Shown one piece after another: positions 5,719 to 5,737 of a stretch of 5,737 nucleotides of DNA. The stretch is taken from positions 1-5,737 of the forward strand of contig DAOVYS010000184.1 in the NCBI GenBank assembly GCA_030635485.1, given 5' to 3'. Source of the DNA: Pseudomonadota bacterium (lineage in GTDB: Bacteria > Desulfobacterota > Desulfobulbia > Desulfobulbales > DAOVYS01). The notes beneath the pieces were generated by a model. It did not search any database, was not told the origin of the DNA, and saw only the letters and a list, made by a program, of their open reading frames with translations. A program made the translations under genes and the position numbers. Within the stretch, counting starts at the first letter, position 1. The number at the start of each line of letters is the position of its first letter.

Positions 5719-5737
5719 AATAAAATTATTCATGCAC

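Overview
This window carries four intact protein genes, and no gene is cut by either end. Moderate base composition and three protein features suggest a Desulfobacterota (deltaproteobacterial) genome: a long soluble hybrid kinase whose PAS domain has a cysteine cluster, a stand-alone PilZ protein, and a DUF493 protein. This assignment rests on family knowledge and style, not on a marker gene.

Positions 1-228 are a leader with a plausible sigma70-type promoter and a perfect 14-bp inverted repeat (110-140) just after the predicted transcription start. Positions 229-5138 hold three co-directional, tightly packed genes that look like one operon. The first is a cytoplasmic hybrid histidine kinase (HAMP-like, PAS, HisKA, HATPase, REC, REC, HPt). 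The second is a small PilZ-domain protein with both c-di-GMP-binding motifs. The third is an exported protein with a LolA-like N-terminal region, two retropepsin-like aspartic-protease modules and a C-terminal PDZ domain. Kinase and PilZ are probably translationally coupled. The protease reading frame begins directly after the PilZ stop codon and in the same frame. A reasonable inference is a signalling unit in which a phosphorelay and c-di-GMP are linked to a cell-envelope effector, but the sequence does not show what the stimulus or substrate is.

Positions 5143-5406 encode a DUF493 (YbeD-like) protein on the opposite strand, converging on the protease gene with only 4 bases between the two stop codons and no visible terminator.

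Positions 5407-5737 hold no credible gene. Most of this stretch is a striking imperfect palindrome of about 194 bp (5525-5718): a 38-position outer stem with one mismatch, an internal loop, a perfect 17-bp inner stem and a 31-base apical loop. Smaller hairpins are nested in each arm. It looks like a dispersed repeat (MITE-like or REP/BIME-like) or a structured RNA, and it is the least explained part of the window.
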